64,000 nt of DNA from Tubiluchus corallicola (GCA_030141605.1 JAQGDQ010000197.1:297501-361500), one strand, 5' to 3'; counted from the stretch's first letter, positions 11,250 to 24,760 are shown. Made by a program: numbers and translations. Notes: generated by a model not told the origin, from the sequence alone.

Positions 11250-12780
11250 TTAGTGGGAAACCAGCCGGCAAATTCCCCCACGCCTTTAGTTTTGTGGCTT
11301 CGCGATGGTTTCTAGGCTCAAATGTTGGTTTTTGCTATGCTTTTTTTAGATAGTTGTATTTACACTTACAGTAACCCAAATTTACTATAAATGTGTGGAG
11401 ACTGAATGTTAATTAAAAACGAGAAACTGTAAGTCTGCAACTCGGTTATCGTCTGGTTTGGATGAACTTTATCTAGCATAGCAGTTACTGGATGATGTGT
11501 TGTATGCAGAATCTCCGATGCTGGTGACTTATTAGCTGCAGTAAGATAATGTGATCCTTTTACAGAACACAGCTAATATTACCGGCACATTGTCTCATAC
11601 GTATTGCCTGGGGAATGTAATAAAATAGATTTCGTAAGCTGATTCATCATGTATGCTTGATGCAAGTGGATCCTTTTAACACCTGACCCCCTAACTCTTC
11701 AACTGAATATCATAAAAATATTAATAGACATACATCCTTTCGAGGATTCGTTCATATCTGTTCAGAAACTTGCAGTTGAAACGTAGAATAAAAAATAGAT
11801 TTGATGGCCATCTTTTCTAAAAATAGTATCATACATCTTTAAATATTCACAATTCTTCATATAATCCACGCTTTAGATAAAACTAGGCAGGTTTCAGGAT
11901 TTCTTGAAAACTGTTTTCCTTTGGGGAAACTTTTGGTGGGGGAATTTTTGAAAGTCTAACAGCATTTCATTTCCCATTTACTGGGGCCGTTTCTTTTTAA
12001 TACTTTTTTCTTGGTTCCTTGTTGGTTTTCTGTGCAAATCTTTGTTGTAAATTGGCCACTTAATGAACATCAGATTGTTAAACGCAAGATTACTGCAAAT
12101 ACTACAATGGGAGAATTCCTTAAATCCACTCATACAGTAAGTACTAAGTCTTCCTATCATCTGATACAGGTAAAACTGGTTACCAGACTGAGCAAACGAA
12201 ACCAATTTTTTAAGCCTTGGGCTCCCGGACTAATTAGCATTATAAAATTGCTTCAGTAGCGAGTAACTCAGACACTGTTGCAGAAGGACATTATAGTCTT
12301 CTATCGTACTTGGTGATTTTGGTTGTGGTTCTTCTATTGATCATTTTCATTTTCTTTCTTTTCTGAACTCATAAAGGCAAATTAAAACTATAGAATTAAT
12401 GTGTCATTATAGCTTCGTTGAACGTACGTGGAATTAAGGAATTTTTTTAACCATTAAAGATCTTCACTGGACCCTCACACTCGTGAACTGTGTGTGATGG
12501 TGACTTTTCGACCTGTTTGCCTACTTTGCTCATCTTACTTTGCTCCATCATGGTGTACCTCTATAACAAATGCAACGGTGTTAGTTTGGGTGTTTAATCC
12601 TTCGTAACTGAAACGCTGACATCATGTGACAACTAGTGACTAGTATGACCATTTGATTATAACATTACCAACCTAGATCTTAATAACATGCAAACAGGTT
12701 GCCCTGCTGTCACGCACACCAGCATTAGCGTGTATTTATCGTCTGCTTGGCCGGAAAATTCGAAACGGAAGCCGAGGCGG
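11250..12780. other. Non-coding stretch
   Basis: Overlapping short frames at 11978-12205 (minus) and 12011-12259 (plus) face each other, with no domain or splice support. No gene is called. Confidence 0.5.
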
Positions 12781-12786
12781 AAAGGG

Positions 12787-12825
12787 CTAGCAATTTGTTA
12801 GTAGAGAAATTGCACAAATTGCTAG
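12787..12825. repeat. Perfect inverted repeat (12-bp arms)
   Basis: CTAGCAATTTGT and ACAAATTGCTAG are separated by 15 bases. Confidence 0.9.
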
Positions 12826-12829
12826 GGAG

Positions 12830-14165
12830 TCATCAATACTAGTATTTGTTAGTCTTTCGACTGATGGTAGTTATCATACAGCAAGATAAGTTACCGAAAC
12901 TACAACTAATCGCTATTGAATGAGCGACTTTGTATAGGGGCAGTTTTTGGAGCTAATGTTGGTTGCTGTCGAATATTCGTTTCTTGGAATAGCTGAAATA
13001 CTCGTTCTAAAGATGCATTCTATTAAAAGAAAAAATATATTCTCATATGACAACTAATAGGTCTACTTACGGCAGATGTGTATTTTTACAGTTATCTAAG
13101 AGGTTGTTTGCTTTGATGGAACAGTGTTGTTTAATTTCGACTTCAGGTCAGAATTGTGATGAATCATGCACAGTTGCGTAATACACGGACGAATCACAAG
13201 TGAAAAACCTGCAAAAATTCTTCAAGTCTATCAAGGACTTGCCTGCATTTGGTGAACTGAAACAACCAATTTAAGGCCATTTAAACTCAGTAGTGCTCAG
13301 CCACTTAGCGAGGCTAACTGTAACTGATTGTGCGGTTTTTTTGTACAACTTCTTTTACAAATTCTTCACAAAAATATATAAATTCGTGCGCGTCTGTTAC
13401 GCTAGCGATCAAAATGGCAAAGGTTATATTAATTTTAATTGATAGACAAATTATTCAAAGGAGGGAAAATATATGCGGGCGAAAACATTAACTGAAAGAT
13501 ATCACTTTATTGATTCAAACAGGCATCAGCAACTAAAATGTTTGGGGTTTAACTGGAAGCTCTAGTAGTAATAATATGTTTATTGACAATTGCATGTCTA
13601 AGCAATTATACAAAGTTACAATAGAGTTGCAGGATGACAGTATAAATAAAAGTACATATACATTTCATAGTGGAATTAAAACAGGTCAAAACGTTTTTTA
13701 CAATACTAGTTAGATCTACAGGATTGCTAGTAGCACGCAAGGTTGTAACATTAGTAAAAATTAAGCAGTTTGAATATGCCTATCTGAGACGCGCTGTTTT
13801 TTCGACCGTTTACACAGTGTATGTTTTCCCGTCTAAATCTAACTAGCTTGTGTCACACGTACATAGGCGATGTTGTCGGGGAAAATTCTACTCCACCGCA
13901 CTCTTTCGATCATAAGATTGTGCGATGAGATTCTACCTGGCGCTTCAATAAGCAAAATGTCATTGGGTTGTTCCGTTACATTGCTGTCTTCGCAAACGGC
14001 AGCACAATTGGCTGTTGGAGTGCCATAACTTACTGAAACATGATAATTGCCAGTGATTTTTGAGCAATAACACTAATTAATTCTTAATTACAAGAACAGT
14101 AATAATGAATTAAGAAAAATCTACAGATAAAAAGTATGGCAATCTCCTATTCTTAACTTATTCTC
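12830..14165. other. Non-coding stretch
   Basis: No coding exon or repeat recognised. Confidence 0.45.
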
Positions 14166-14170
14166 GTAAT

Positions 14171-14250
14171 CGTGAGTTTGCAGTGGTCTTCGTCTGCTGG
14201 GCCGCTTTCCCATCTCTCGTTATGGTTCAATAAAAGGAAGTTCTAATACA
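14171..14250 (+). repeat. Dispersed repeat R4, copy 2
   Basis: Same landmarks and orientation as 9254-9328, including TATGGTTCAATAAAAGGAAG. It differs by small insertions between the shared blocks. Confidence 0.75.
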
Positions 14251-14577
14251 GTGAGATTATATAAATTACCATAAACTTATGCAATGTGCAAGTAAATACA
14301 GATCTGTAAAGCAATTAGCCATTTGTGTAGCAGAAAAGAAGTTTTATTCATGAAATTGTTGTTACAGCAACCACTTGTCGGTGCATTCAAAAATGGGCTA
14401 GATAAAGTTTGAATCAAGTCATCATTTATCCTCAGTTGACAGTCTTTTTGAATTAGTTTACTGCTGCTACGCCTTCGTGGAGTATAACGATCCTGTTCCG
14501 CAGTGGTCTGAAACATTTCATTTAAGAAAACCTAGTTGGATTGTATAGAAAGTTGCCCTTTGTATCAGATTTAGTCA

Positions 14578-14780
14578 AACTAAGCCCCCACTATAATAAG
14601 CTTTTACAACTTAAAATCACATTCTCATTACGAATATTCAATTCATGCGTTTAAAGTTCGCTAGAAAGGGCAGATTATTTCATTTATGTCTCTTTTCTTT
14701 AATAATAACTATGAATTTTTTGTGTAATCATAATATTGAGTTAAAAAACTTCATTGTCTGTTGGGGTTATAATTATAGGC
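14578..14780 (-). repeat. Dispersed repeat R3, copy 2
   Basis: On the minus strand: ATAACCCCAACAGACA, TTTTTTAAC, ATTACACAAAAAATTC, AATATTCGTAATGAGAATG, TTTTAAGTTGTAAAAGC, AGTGGGGGCTTAGTTT. About 60 bases lie between two of the shared blocks that copy 1 lacks. The short plus frame at 14645-14872 overlaps it and is not a gene. Confidence 0.75.
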
Positions 14781-15276
14781 CCGTTAACTTTGGTGCAGAT
14801 AGGTGTTCAGTTCGCTTTTATGTAAGAAAACTAAAAGCGACTGTATTAGTAAATTACTTCATAAAAATATAGATTTCCTAGTTTTATATTTTGCTGGCCG
14901 CCTTCAGTATTCATCCACATTGGTGCTAAAGGGCGTCCGGAAGAAAACACTTTCCCCAACTAACTTCCAATCCTTAATCCTCATAGAGCCGTTTGTAAAA
15001 TAGACCATTTTCCAAAGAGCTATCAGTTAACCTCTAAGACTTCCACCAAACACTGCTAAGACGTTTCTTTTATAAAATGTCTGTGATTTTTCACTCGCCA
15101 ATCCTAGAGAAACACTGTGTAGTTGCATTGGTGGGGATCTTGGAGGGACGTTTGGAGAACTTTCTCTTTAGAAATAGAAAGCACCGGATCACAAGATTGT
15201 TTAATCTCATTTACAAATACCTCTGCGGGAGTGAAGGGCTGCATATTAGTTTGGAGAACGCTTTTTTGGGACGAGT

Positions 15277-15630
15277 CAGGGCCGGATTATCCTATAGGTT
15301 AGTGTAAGCTCCAGTTTATGGCCCCTCAAATTTTGGTAAAATTTGGTGAAAAATCTGTTTTTAATAGGGTTGTGTTGAAATATGTGCTAATTTGGTTTGC
15401 AATAAATAGCAAAATAGTGATATTTCTTAAAGAATATTTTTACTGGCAAATAAAGGATAGCTATTCTGGTTCATTTATAGAATTTGGTATAAACTATGTA
15501 AATATCGCTAAAATGTATCGCGAGTAAAAATATTCAATACGGGTGCGGGGGGAGTTAGAGGGTGGCTCCTTCTAAGGGATTTTCCTAATTTCATTAGCCT
15601 AGGGCCTCAAAAGATCATGATCCGGCCATG
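15277..15630 (+). mobile_element. MITE-A copy 1
   Basis: Starts CAGGGCCGGATTATC and ends near GATCATGATCCGGCCATG, close to the reverse complement, so it has terminal inverted repeats. Shared internal blocks with 46325-46702 include GTTGTGTTGAAATATGTGCT, TAATTTGGTTTGCA, ATCGCTAAAATGTA, CGAGTAAAAATATTCAATAC and TAATTTCATTAGCCTAGGGC. The CAGGG terminus suggests a hAT-type non-autonomous element; no intact 8-bp target duplication is visible. Another 13-base piece of the terminus (CAGCCGGATTATG) lies just beyond, at about 15635. Confidence 0.8.
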
Positions 15631-15649
15631 GGGACAGCCGGATTATGTA

Positions 15650-16670
15650 TCTTGTAGTCTACACTACTTCTGCACATTACAAATTTACACTGGTACCTTA
15701 TTATCATGCATTACCACTGCAGCTTGTGTTGGACAGTAGCTAACCACACAACTTCTCTGCATGATGCAATTATAAGCAGAGAATGTTGCGATTTCCATTA
15801 GCTGGTCAAAAGGTTCCATCATTCGAACTGCCTCTGTCATCTAAGCGAAACTGTTCAAGGACCTATCTAAAACTAGGCCACAGTCCATTCAGTATTATTG
15901 TCTCTTATCTACACATTTAATGTTGTCACTTTATGCACCCTGCTCTCAGGATCCATTATTGATTCATCTCCTCTTGTTTCATCTGAGCAATATGAAATGA
16001 ATTTCGTACCGACACCTTATCGCCAATAATTTACAACAAATGCTTGCGACAATCAATTCATCGTATTCTGTCGTATATATAGTTGCTCGATGATTGTTAG
16101 GTGTTTAGGTATAAATTGGTATGTCACGTTTTCACCTAGATCATTAGGGCTGGTATAAATAATCTATTAATCTGTGTTTGCATCGTACCATTTAACTCAA
16201 ACGTTCATTCAACTGATTCAAACATGTTTCAAATAGTAAAATTATAAAATAGTAAGCGCAGACATTGTTTTTAAGGATAATATGCATTAAAAATTATCAC
16301 CTAGGAAACCCAACTCAATTAATTGCCTGTGTTACACGCTTACAGACAAACAAATTGTTTTATCCTAATTACGTTTGTCAAATTTTAAAGTAAATTATTC
16401 TTATTTCATATTTTCCGCACAGTATTTAGCAGCAGCAACGACAGTATCCTAATGTTTTTGAAATTATCAGAGATAGTTAATCTGTTGTTGAACGTATTCT
16501 AGTTTCAACATGCCTGACATAACGCATTACTTTTACATCTCTAGTCTTTAGGATAATAACATAGGATTAATATCACCGAATGTGGATATTATGTTTCATT
16601 TTGTGGGCAGCCATCCACAGTTAATGCTGTTAATAAAACCAGTGATGCATTCATTATTAACAGAACTTGA
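15650..16670. other. Non-coding stretch
   Basis: No coding exon or repeat recognised between MITE-A and the satellite. Confidence 0.45.
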
Positions 16671-16677
16671 ATATAGT

Positions 16678-17850
16678 AAAGCAAGACATGCACTCACGAT
16701 AATACAACTTTAACAATGTAGAATTAAATGTACACTCACAGATAACAAGCTTTAACATAGTAAAAAACAAGTCATGCACTCACAGTTAAAACAACTTGAA
16801 CATAGTAAAATTAGACATGCACTCACAATAACACAGCAACAATGTAAAATTAAATGTACAATGACAGTTAACACAGTTTGAATATAGTGAAACTAGACAT
16901 GCACTCACAATAACACAGCAACAATGTAAAATTAAACGTGACGTGCACTCACAGTTAATACAACTTGAACATAGTAAAGCTAGACATGCTCTGACAATAA
17001 CACAACAAAAATGTAAAATTAAATGTACAATCACAGTTAACACAGTTCGAATATAGTGAAACTAGACATGCACTCACAATAACACAGCAACAATGTAAAA
17101 TTAAACTGCACTCACAGTTAACACAGTTTGAATATAGTAAAACTAGACATGCACTCACAATAACACAACAAAAATGTCAAATTAAATATACACTCACAGT
17201 TAACAAGCTTGAACATAGTAAAAGTAGACATGCACTCACAAGTAATACAACTTAAACAATGTAAAATTAAACGTGCACTCACAGTTAACACAGCTTAAGC
17301 AACGCAAAACTAGACAAAGACTCATAGTTCACACTTCACACAGCTTGAACAATGCAAAACTAGAACATGCACTCACAGTCATAATACAACTTCAACAATG
17401 TAAAACTAGAACGTGCACTCACAGTTAGCACAACGCGAACAATGTGAAATTAGAACGTGCACTCACAGTTAGTACAACTTGCAAAACTAGTACTCACAGT
17501 TAACACAACTTGAACAATGCAAACTAGAACATGCACTCACAGTTAACACAGCTTGAACAATGCAAAACTAAAACGTGCACTCACAGTTAACACAACTTGA
17601 ACAATGCAAAACTAGTACTCACAGTTAACACAACTTGAACAATGCAAACTAGAACATGCACTCACAGTTAACACAGCTTGAACAATGCAAAACTAAAACG
17701 TGCACTCACAGTTAACACAACTTGAACAATGCAAAACTATTTTATGCGCTCACAGTTCATAGGCCTGCTGTAAGAACAATGAAAAAGTTAGACACGACTC
17801 GCACTCACGAATTAAAACAGCTTAAACAATGTAAAACCATACATGCGTTC
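16678..17850. repeat. Satellite array, 41-43-bp monomer with higher-order units
   Basis: About 28 diverged monomers resemble ATGCACTCACAGTTAACACA followed by a CTTGAACAATGCAAAACTAGA-like part. In the left half, two monomer types alternate (ACTCACAATAACACAGCAAC against ACAGTTAACACAGTTTGAAT), giving a dimer of about 83 bp. In the right half, a 125-bp trimer is duplicated almost perfectly (17491-17615 and 17616-17740, one difference at the last base). Cys-rich frames on the minus strand at 16786-17158 are artefacts of the repeat. Confidence 0.95.
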
Positions 17851-20800
17851 ACAGTCAACAGAGATCAGCTTAACTACAGAAATGTGAGAGGTAAAATTGC
17901 TCAATGATAATAAAATGCACGTAAGACCATAAATGAGTTACAAATCTGTTCTAGTCAAGATTTTGCGAGACGCTTGACAATGAATAAAGCTATAACACAT
18001 ATTTTATAGTGTTAGAAATCTGCAGTTACATCTTTTATCTACATTAGACTACTAATAAATGGTGATTTTGATATTAAAATACCAGAAAGGCGCAAGGTTG
18101 TAAAAGGTTGATATAATTAAGTGTAATTCACTCGATTTTGAAAATTAGCAGATTGATATCAAAAGTACAAATGTCAGAAAATGCCCAAATGTTTTATTGA
18201 AAAACTGAGCGGCTCTCACAAGTCACAAAGGCGTTGGGTGTTAGTGTCTTTGTGTCCTGGTATATCTTAGTATTCTTAGAAGTAGCACAGTTCTATGTTT
18301 TCAGACCATAGTAGCCTTGGCATCATTTTGCTCGTGTGGAATTCACTTAGTTACAGACCTTTTAAAGAAAAATTGGCATGATTTTTACACTTCAGAACAC
18401 CAGTGTTACTGCATCATTCATTCAAATTATAATTCATAATGAATATCATTCATTCAAATAGTGCTCGACAACACAAGCCTGGAACAGCCCTCAGTTAAAA
18501 CCCGATTTTTTTACCATAAAAATACGAATCACTACAGTATTTTTGAAAAGCATTGTCACACACAACTGGATTAATTGGGTAGGATTATTCTACAACGAAT
18601 TAAAAAATCTGATACTTAAAAAACACGAAAAAATGAAGGGAAAATACGATCTTTCAAAGCACCACTGTACTTTGTCTTCAGGTGAAAGAAAAATGCTCGT
18701 AAATCACATGAAATTACTAAAGCTAATTTTTTTAGATGGGGGTTGATTTTCATTTACATAACAAACATATAAAATTATCACATTAAAAAGGATACATTTA
18801 TATAGCAAGATATAATAATTAATACTTAACTGGTTTCATGCAGCAAAAGAGATATGGAGCAGAAAATGCAAAACTTGCTTTGCTTTTGAATTTGTTACAA
18901 AACACAAACTGTCATCTTTTATAAAATCAAGCTTGTATGCGCCCTCACTTTATTCTCAGTGTTTGGCTTCTTGTATCGCCCCCACTGTGTGCGCTGCCAT
19001 TTGTGCGAGAACTAAGAGCATCCCGTTGAGTTCTTAAAGCTCTATATTCGCAAAGATCTCCTAGTGAGTGCCTGTTTGGGTCAATTACTGATAATTCATG
19101 GCCAAATGTTGCAAAGACAACTTGCTGTAGCACTTATAATAAAACCTAGTCAACTTAGCACAAAGACAATTTGATGGTAATGGCAATATATGATATCCAG
19201 TTATGAAAAATGTTCATAGGCAGTCACTAAGCACTCATAACAGACTTGTGCTTGATGATAGCCAGCTCATCGCGTTTTTCATCAGTACATGTATCACCTA
19301 ATTATATCTTTGCATTATTTTACGATTTTTAGCTTTTTTCTTCGTATTCACACTACTTACTACCGCAACGTCATTCCTTTCATTGCTCAACTTTTTTATT
19401 CTGCCTCTAGTACTGAACAATACACCATGTATTGCAGTTGTGTTGCGACGGCTGCGTGCATATCAATATGCACGCTTGTGTTAAGGTGAATGTGGATATC
19501 TTACTGTACGTAGGTATTGGAAGCCATACAATAATACCGTCACTACCATTTTGAGTACCACCGTGAATACTAACTGCTAGTAACGCAAAAACGTTTCAAG
19601 TTGTTTGCAGCTGTTTTTGCAAAACATGAAATATGATCATCACCGTCATCATCATCACTATGTTTATTCGAGCTCATTGTATTATAAAAATATGTTGCAC
19701 TGCATTCCGGTGGCAATCCAGTGCAATTTTCTTAAAACGGACAATTTCCTTCCAGGAGAAACCGTACAGGCTCCTATAATATATTCCAGCATCTCTGTGC
19801 CATCCGCGAAAAGAAGATTTATCAGTCAAGATTACTCCATCAGTTGGTCAATGTAGATTAACTAACTTGCATATTGAAAAGATGTACGTGAGTGGTATGT
19901 ACAATTTTGTGATGAACGTATTGAAAAAGGAAGTAGTTTGGCAAGCAGCGACAAAATTTGTCCGGCATATAAATTTTATGAGCTGCAGGTGCTTTTGGGG
20001 GTGTTGAGAAAATGAAAAAGTTTTTCGAGTGACTGATTTGCGTTAATGAAATAATTCAGAGGAACTGGCACAGCAGTTGGCTTTCGCAAGCAGCGTGTCC
20101 CACAGCTCCACAGTGTCAAGTATCGAAGGGGAAAATAGGGAGGTTGAAGCAAGTGCCACCATTCATACAAAATAAAATCCCGTTCTTCCACTTTTCAGCA
20201 TTGACAATAATACAGATAACACTGGCTGGTCTGCCAACTTAAGCTATTGCCCAAGAGTCACTCTGCAGAGCAAGCTGGTTAAATGGGCTGTTTCTAAAAA
20301 TTAAATGCAATGTATGCCAAGATACATTAACAGTATTGCTAAAAACTAGTTGTTCTTAGGACTTTTTTAACACTCTTTGTGGTTCTGTATAAAACATATA
20401 CGCGAAATTAAAGCTTCTGTAAATCAGCGGTTAGGCTGCTGTAGGCCTCAAAGCATTCGTTTACATAAAACTCTAAATTTTAGTCACTGGATTCAAAACT
20501 ACAAACAGATTGAAATGTATCGAATTCGTTCGTATTTACATCCCAGAATATGATGTTTATAGAACAGCTTGCGTTGTTGTTTTTGCTCTTGAGAACAAAG
20601 CATGGTTCACGCTTCACGGGGTTGTTTGGTTCACGTCATATGCTGCATTCTGGAATGTTAACGAACACGCTGTCTTGCGCGTTCTTTTCTCTCAATTTAT
20701 TTCTGAAAAGGGAAACTTAACAGCAGACTTATCTTGTGGCCTTGTTGTTTTGTGCGAGGCTTTTATAAGTTCTTGAAACAGCAAAAGTATCGCGTATAAA

Positions 20801-21185
20801 TTGATTTCGTTTCGAGATGAATTATTCATCAAAGATTAAAACAACATTTCACTGTCGTACTAATGGCCGACACAGACAAACTGTGAAGCTTGACAAATGA
20901 AAACCAAAGTTTTTCCAATTTCGGGTTTTCGGTGAACGCATGCTGCTGGAAAATGCGTAGTAGTATTTTTCATTCACATTATAGTTTATAGAATTGTCTT
21001 CTTCCCTAGTCTGCCTCTTTCTTCTTCCTCCTCCTCTCTCCGGGACCTAGAACACCTGCTAGTTAGTTGTTAAATTTTGAAGAATAACAATTTGCTTAAA
21101 GAAGAAATATTTATGCAGTTTTATGTGATTAAAGTCATGATTTTAATCAAGCTTCAGGCTGAAGCTTCGTTGAGCAAGCAAGTGA
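17851..21185. other. Non-coding stretch
   Basis: Contains a CAT-rich cryptic patch near 19635-19660. Short frames at 19605-19856, 19976-20191 and 20510-20776 have no domain or splice support. No gene is called. Confidence 0.5.
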
Positions 21186-21189
21186 CCCC

Positions 21190-21208
21190 CTCTCTCTCGC
21201 GCGCGCGA

Positions 21209-21271
<63 letters not shown>
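21190..21271. repeat. (CT)n microsatellite with a GC/C interruption
   Basis: CT array with a short GCGCGCG segment and a C-tract at 21199-21217. Confidence 0.95.
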
Positions 21272-22253
21272 AATGATTGCTGCATGAACATCGTCAATAT
21301 TAGTACGAATTTAACAGAACTAGAAATTTGGGGTCAAAAAGCGGAAAAACTGGTTTAGCGATAGACGCTGAAGTGCCAAATAATTAAACAATGTCTAGGT
21401 TTGCTATTTAGTCATGCATTGTCATTATTCATAAACTTAAAGCAGTTGTGCTTATAACTGCAGTTTTTTTATTACAGTTTTTAGTTTTTGAACCCGAACT
21501 GACACTCAGATCTTGACGAATGGAAGAAGCTTTTCTAAAGTCTTTTTGCTTTTACCTGTTAATTTCTGCGTTATATATTAAATGAATAAGGTATATTTGT
21601 TATAAGCTATGAGTTGCTTATCGTTTAGCGATTTTATTAATGCGTCAAAGGGGTGTTGCCGACAGAGCAAAGCCTTACATTGTAGCATATACAGGCGACG
21701 TATAGATGACGTAACATGAAGATTTCAGCGAGTGTATGAATTAAGACCGCCAGGTTTGGTAAAAATTCCATTTACGTTACTAAATAAAAATTTCCAGTTT
21801 TTAAAACATGGGGGGAAACCTGCGTTTCAGAACAAAATGAATGCGGTCTCAACCAATGATGATAGGTCAATACAAGAGATCACGTGATTAATCTGATCGG
21901 GTTTCTGTTTTTGAAAACATGCAAAACTTTTAACAAGTTTTTCGAGAAACGTTCATCGGTCAATATTAAAAAAACACAATAGTTATTTGTTATTATGAAG
22001 TCTGTTTTTAGACATTTTCGTTGTACGTATCGGATGCTATGATAAAATGTATTTCATCATTTTGTTTGGCTTCTGTCATACCTCTTTCATTACTCGTTTG
22101 CGCATCAAAATGGACATTTCATGTAAAGCTGATTTTTAAATGTTTCATCAATCTTGATCGAACATTTAATCATGTGGATATTGATTTACTTCCTTTAATG
22201 TAATAAAGTCAAAATCAAAAGGTTGGAAGGCAAATCTCATGCCGTCAACTCGA

Positions 22254-22272
22254 GATGACTCACCGAGTCATC
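22254..22272. promoter_or_regulatory. Paired AP-1-like half sites, perfect inverted repeat
   Basis: GATGACTC-ACC-GAGTCATC is a perfect 8-bp inverted repeat. Each arm holds TGACTC, a bZIP (AP-1-type) core. Whether it acts as a site is inference. Confidence 0.3.
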
Positions 22273-22884
22273 AATCAACTAAGGTATTAACCACAATGCT
22301 ACCAAACTACGCAACTGTTTCACATTATAACGTGATGTTTTAAAAAGGCTTATTCAGTTAAAACCATCCGCCAAATTCAAGTGGGCAAAATGAGCTTCTC
22401 GGCAGTGTGTTTCGTTCATTCACAAAATGTTCCAGTACATTATTCACATCACACGAACCGGCGCATTTCTTTTCCATTTGAAGAAAAACATGTCGATCTC
22501 TTATCGTCCGCTGTAAGATGCTTTTATTCTTACATGTTTGTTTCTATGGTTTGCCTTTCCTTACTCTAGTCTTACAGAAAAGCTTTGCCAAGTGCAATCT
22601 GACTCAAATCTATAAATGCATTCAATAACGGTCGTTTCCTCATATCGGATTTGTATACCGTGGAGTGCTTTCAGTGAGGTTTACTTTGCGCGCTTGTACG
22701 AGTCAGATTAGAAATAAGACACCGGGATCCAGTTATTGCCATTAACCAGTTTACTTGCACGCCTCTAATACCTACAAAAATTGCGTTTAAGTAAAATGTT
22801 TCATGCAATTATAAAGTTGCATCATTTTGCATCATATGTTTCATTTGCATTAGCCCACTTTTTAGACATTACGTGAAACGTTTA

Positions 22885-22955
22885 GAGCGATGCAGAAAAG
22901 CAGAAGGTCTTAGGTACGATTCCTAGTGAAGTGCCTGATTTTTCAAACTTTCTGT
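22885..22955 (+). mobile_element. tRNA-like SINE remnant (S2)
   Basis: A box-B-like AGGTACGATTCCTAG is followed by TGAAGTGCCTGATTTTTCAA. The same order (box B, TGAAG, ATTTTTCAA) occurs at 25245-25297, with a CATG...CTCTTA element further on in both. The 5' half is unrecognisable. Confidence 0.4.
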
Positions 22956-23047
22956 TTTTTTATGTCTTTCATGCTCTTATGTGATGATTAATAAGGATGG
23001 TTCTTCAGGAGAATTTCGATCAACAATTATTCCTAGGATGATTCCTT

Positions 23048-23059
23048 GGGGGGGGGGGG
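23048..23059. repeat. Poly-G run
   Basis: Twelve consecutive G residues. Confidence 0.95.
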
Positions 23060-23684
23060 CTTTACAAGTGAGAGGCCTTACAAGTGGGTCCTCACAGATT
23101 ATATTGCATGGGTTTGAATAAGACTACAACGTTTTGTAAATTTGACTGGAACCAAGAACGTACAATGGCTGAAGAATAAAATTGGATGCTGTCCTGCAAA
23201 CAAAAAAAAACAAAGTATCACTCACATTTATGTAGTTGGATTGTAGAGTTACAGCATAACGTGTGTTGCTCCAGCTTAAACAAAGTAGTTTTGATATTAA
23301 ATACCGGTTTATTTTTAACTATATTATTCGAAATAAACAATGTCTTCCTAACTGTTTTAGCTATTAGCTAAAGAAGACAATCGAAATATGAAATAAAAAT
23401 ATTAAAAAAGAATATAATATATATTACAGACATACATTATAGACATTATTGAAGTTATGAAATTGTTAATTAACTATATGCATAAAATTTCAACAATACG
23501 AGATTTTAAATTAAGAGGTGTGAATTAGTTTTGCTTAGAATTGATGTATTCAACCAGCATTGTTATGTACATGTAGATGTGTTTGTTAATTATTTTTTTC
23601 TTTGATCAGCTACGCTTAAAAAGAGCCCTGTGTTTGTAGAGACGTGTTCCTGTATGCATTGTTTATTTAAGTGCGTGATTTGTT

Positions 23685-23685
23685 A

Positions 23686-23755
<70 letters not shown>
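23685..23755. repeat. (ATT)n microsatellite
   Basis: Pure ATT array of about 70 bases, directly preceded by TTTAAGTGCGTGATTT, a 16-mer also found next to the CT array at 34230. Confidence 0.98.
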
Positions 23756-23924
23756 TTGTGATTAAAAATAAAGCGTTATTTAACAAAATTTCTCTGTTTA
23801 AGCTGAAAGAATATACTTTATACTGTAAAAATTAACTATACTGCAAATATACTGCAAGTTTGTTGAAAGACCAATACTTTAAAAAATAAACCAAGCCTCC
23901 CGGACTGTTTGTGCCGATTCTGGG

Positions 23925-24190
23925 TTAACATTTAGCAGGTATAATTAGGCACATAAATTATTCATTAGTTGTATTGATTGGCTTTCTAATTAGGTGACGC
24001 TGGGGCGCTTTATTACTATATTACGTGTCTCAACAGTTCTCATGAGCGATTTTATCACACGCCGAAAAATTTCTTGATGGCGACAGTTGAATATTAATTA
24101 TGTCACAATAAAAATAAACGCGCTGCCAATTTCTTTTATTACGAAATAAAACAGGTGGCGGTAGCTATTTCAATTCAACTTTTAATTTCA
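23925..24190. promoter_or_regulatory. Candidate non-coding regulatory block
   Basis: Repeat-free, more complex sequence than its surroundings, with several homeodomain-type cores (CTAATTAGG, ATTAATTATG, TTATTCATTAG) plus GATTTTATCAC and GGTGACGCTGG. It lies about 0.9 kb upstream of the candidate promoter at 24994. Regulatory function is inference from composition alone. Confidence 0.25.
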
Positions 24191-24734
24191 ATCAATTTAC
24201 TCCGCAAAATAAACATACTTTTACATCAGAAAGCACATAAAATCAAATGTGTGGGTGATACATACAAAGTTGAGATTACAAAATTACACACGGCTCTGGA
24301 GAGCTATGAAGCAAGCTTATATTAGGCCACAAAAACTCGTTCATTCAAAGATCAAACACAAACATCTATGTTTCCCTATAACAATATAATATGATAGATT
24401 CCACGTCTGAATTGCAAAGGCGTCACTTTATCGACATTTTATGTTTAATCTTTGAACGAACGAATACTTTGTATGAAACCTCACTGGAATTTATCTCTAG
24501 TTTGCACACTTTGCTGCTCACCGCGCATAACATAACGCGGTAATTCAGTCTGGTTTATTTAAAATAATGGCTTTAGTAAGGATTGACCGAATTGAATTGA
24601 AATGGCGCCGACGACGAAAACGAAAAACTTGTTTTTAATAAGAATAATGAAAAATTTACACTAATAACCTCAAAACTACCAATCATAAGCTTCTTTCTTG
24701 CACTTCTACTTAAATCAGAGCTCACGTGCATCGT

Positions 24735-24760
24735 TTATATATATATATATATATATATAT
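24735..24760. repeat. (TA)n microsatellite
   Basis: Short pure TA array. Confidence 0.95.

Noticed and set aside
15318-15527. Conserved small protein shared with 46313-46513
   Set aside because: The shared peptide is explained by DNA-level identity of MITE-A copies; the frames differ in length and ends.
16678-17850. CRISPR-like regular repeats
   Set aside because: Monomers abut without unique spacers, diverge gradually and form dimers and trimers. The genome is eukaryotic, so this is a satellite.
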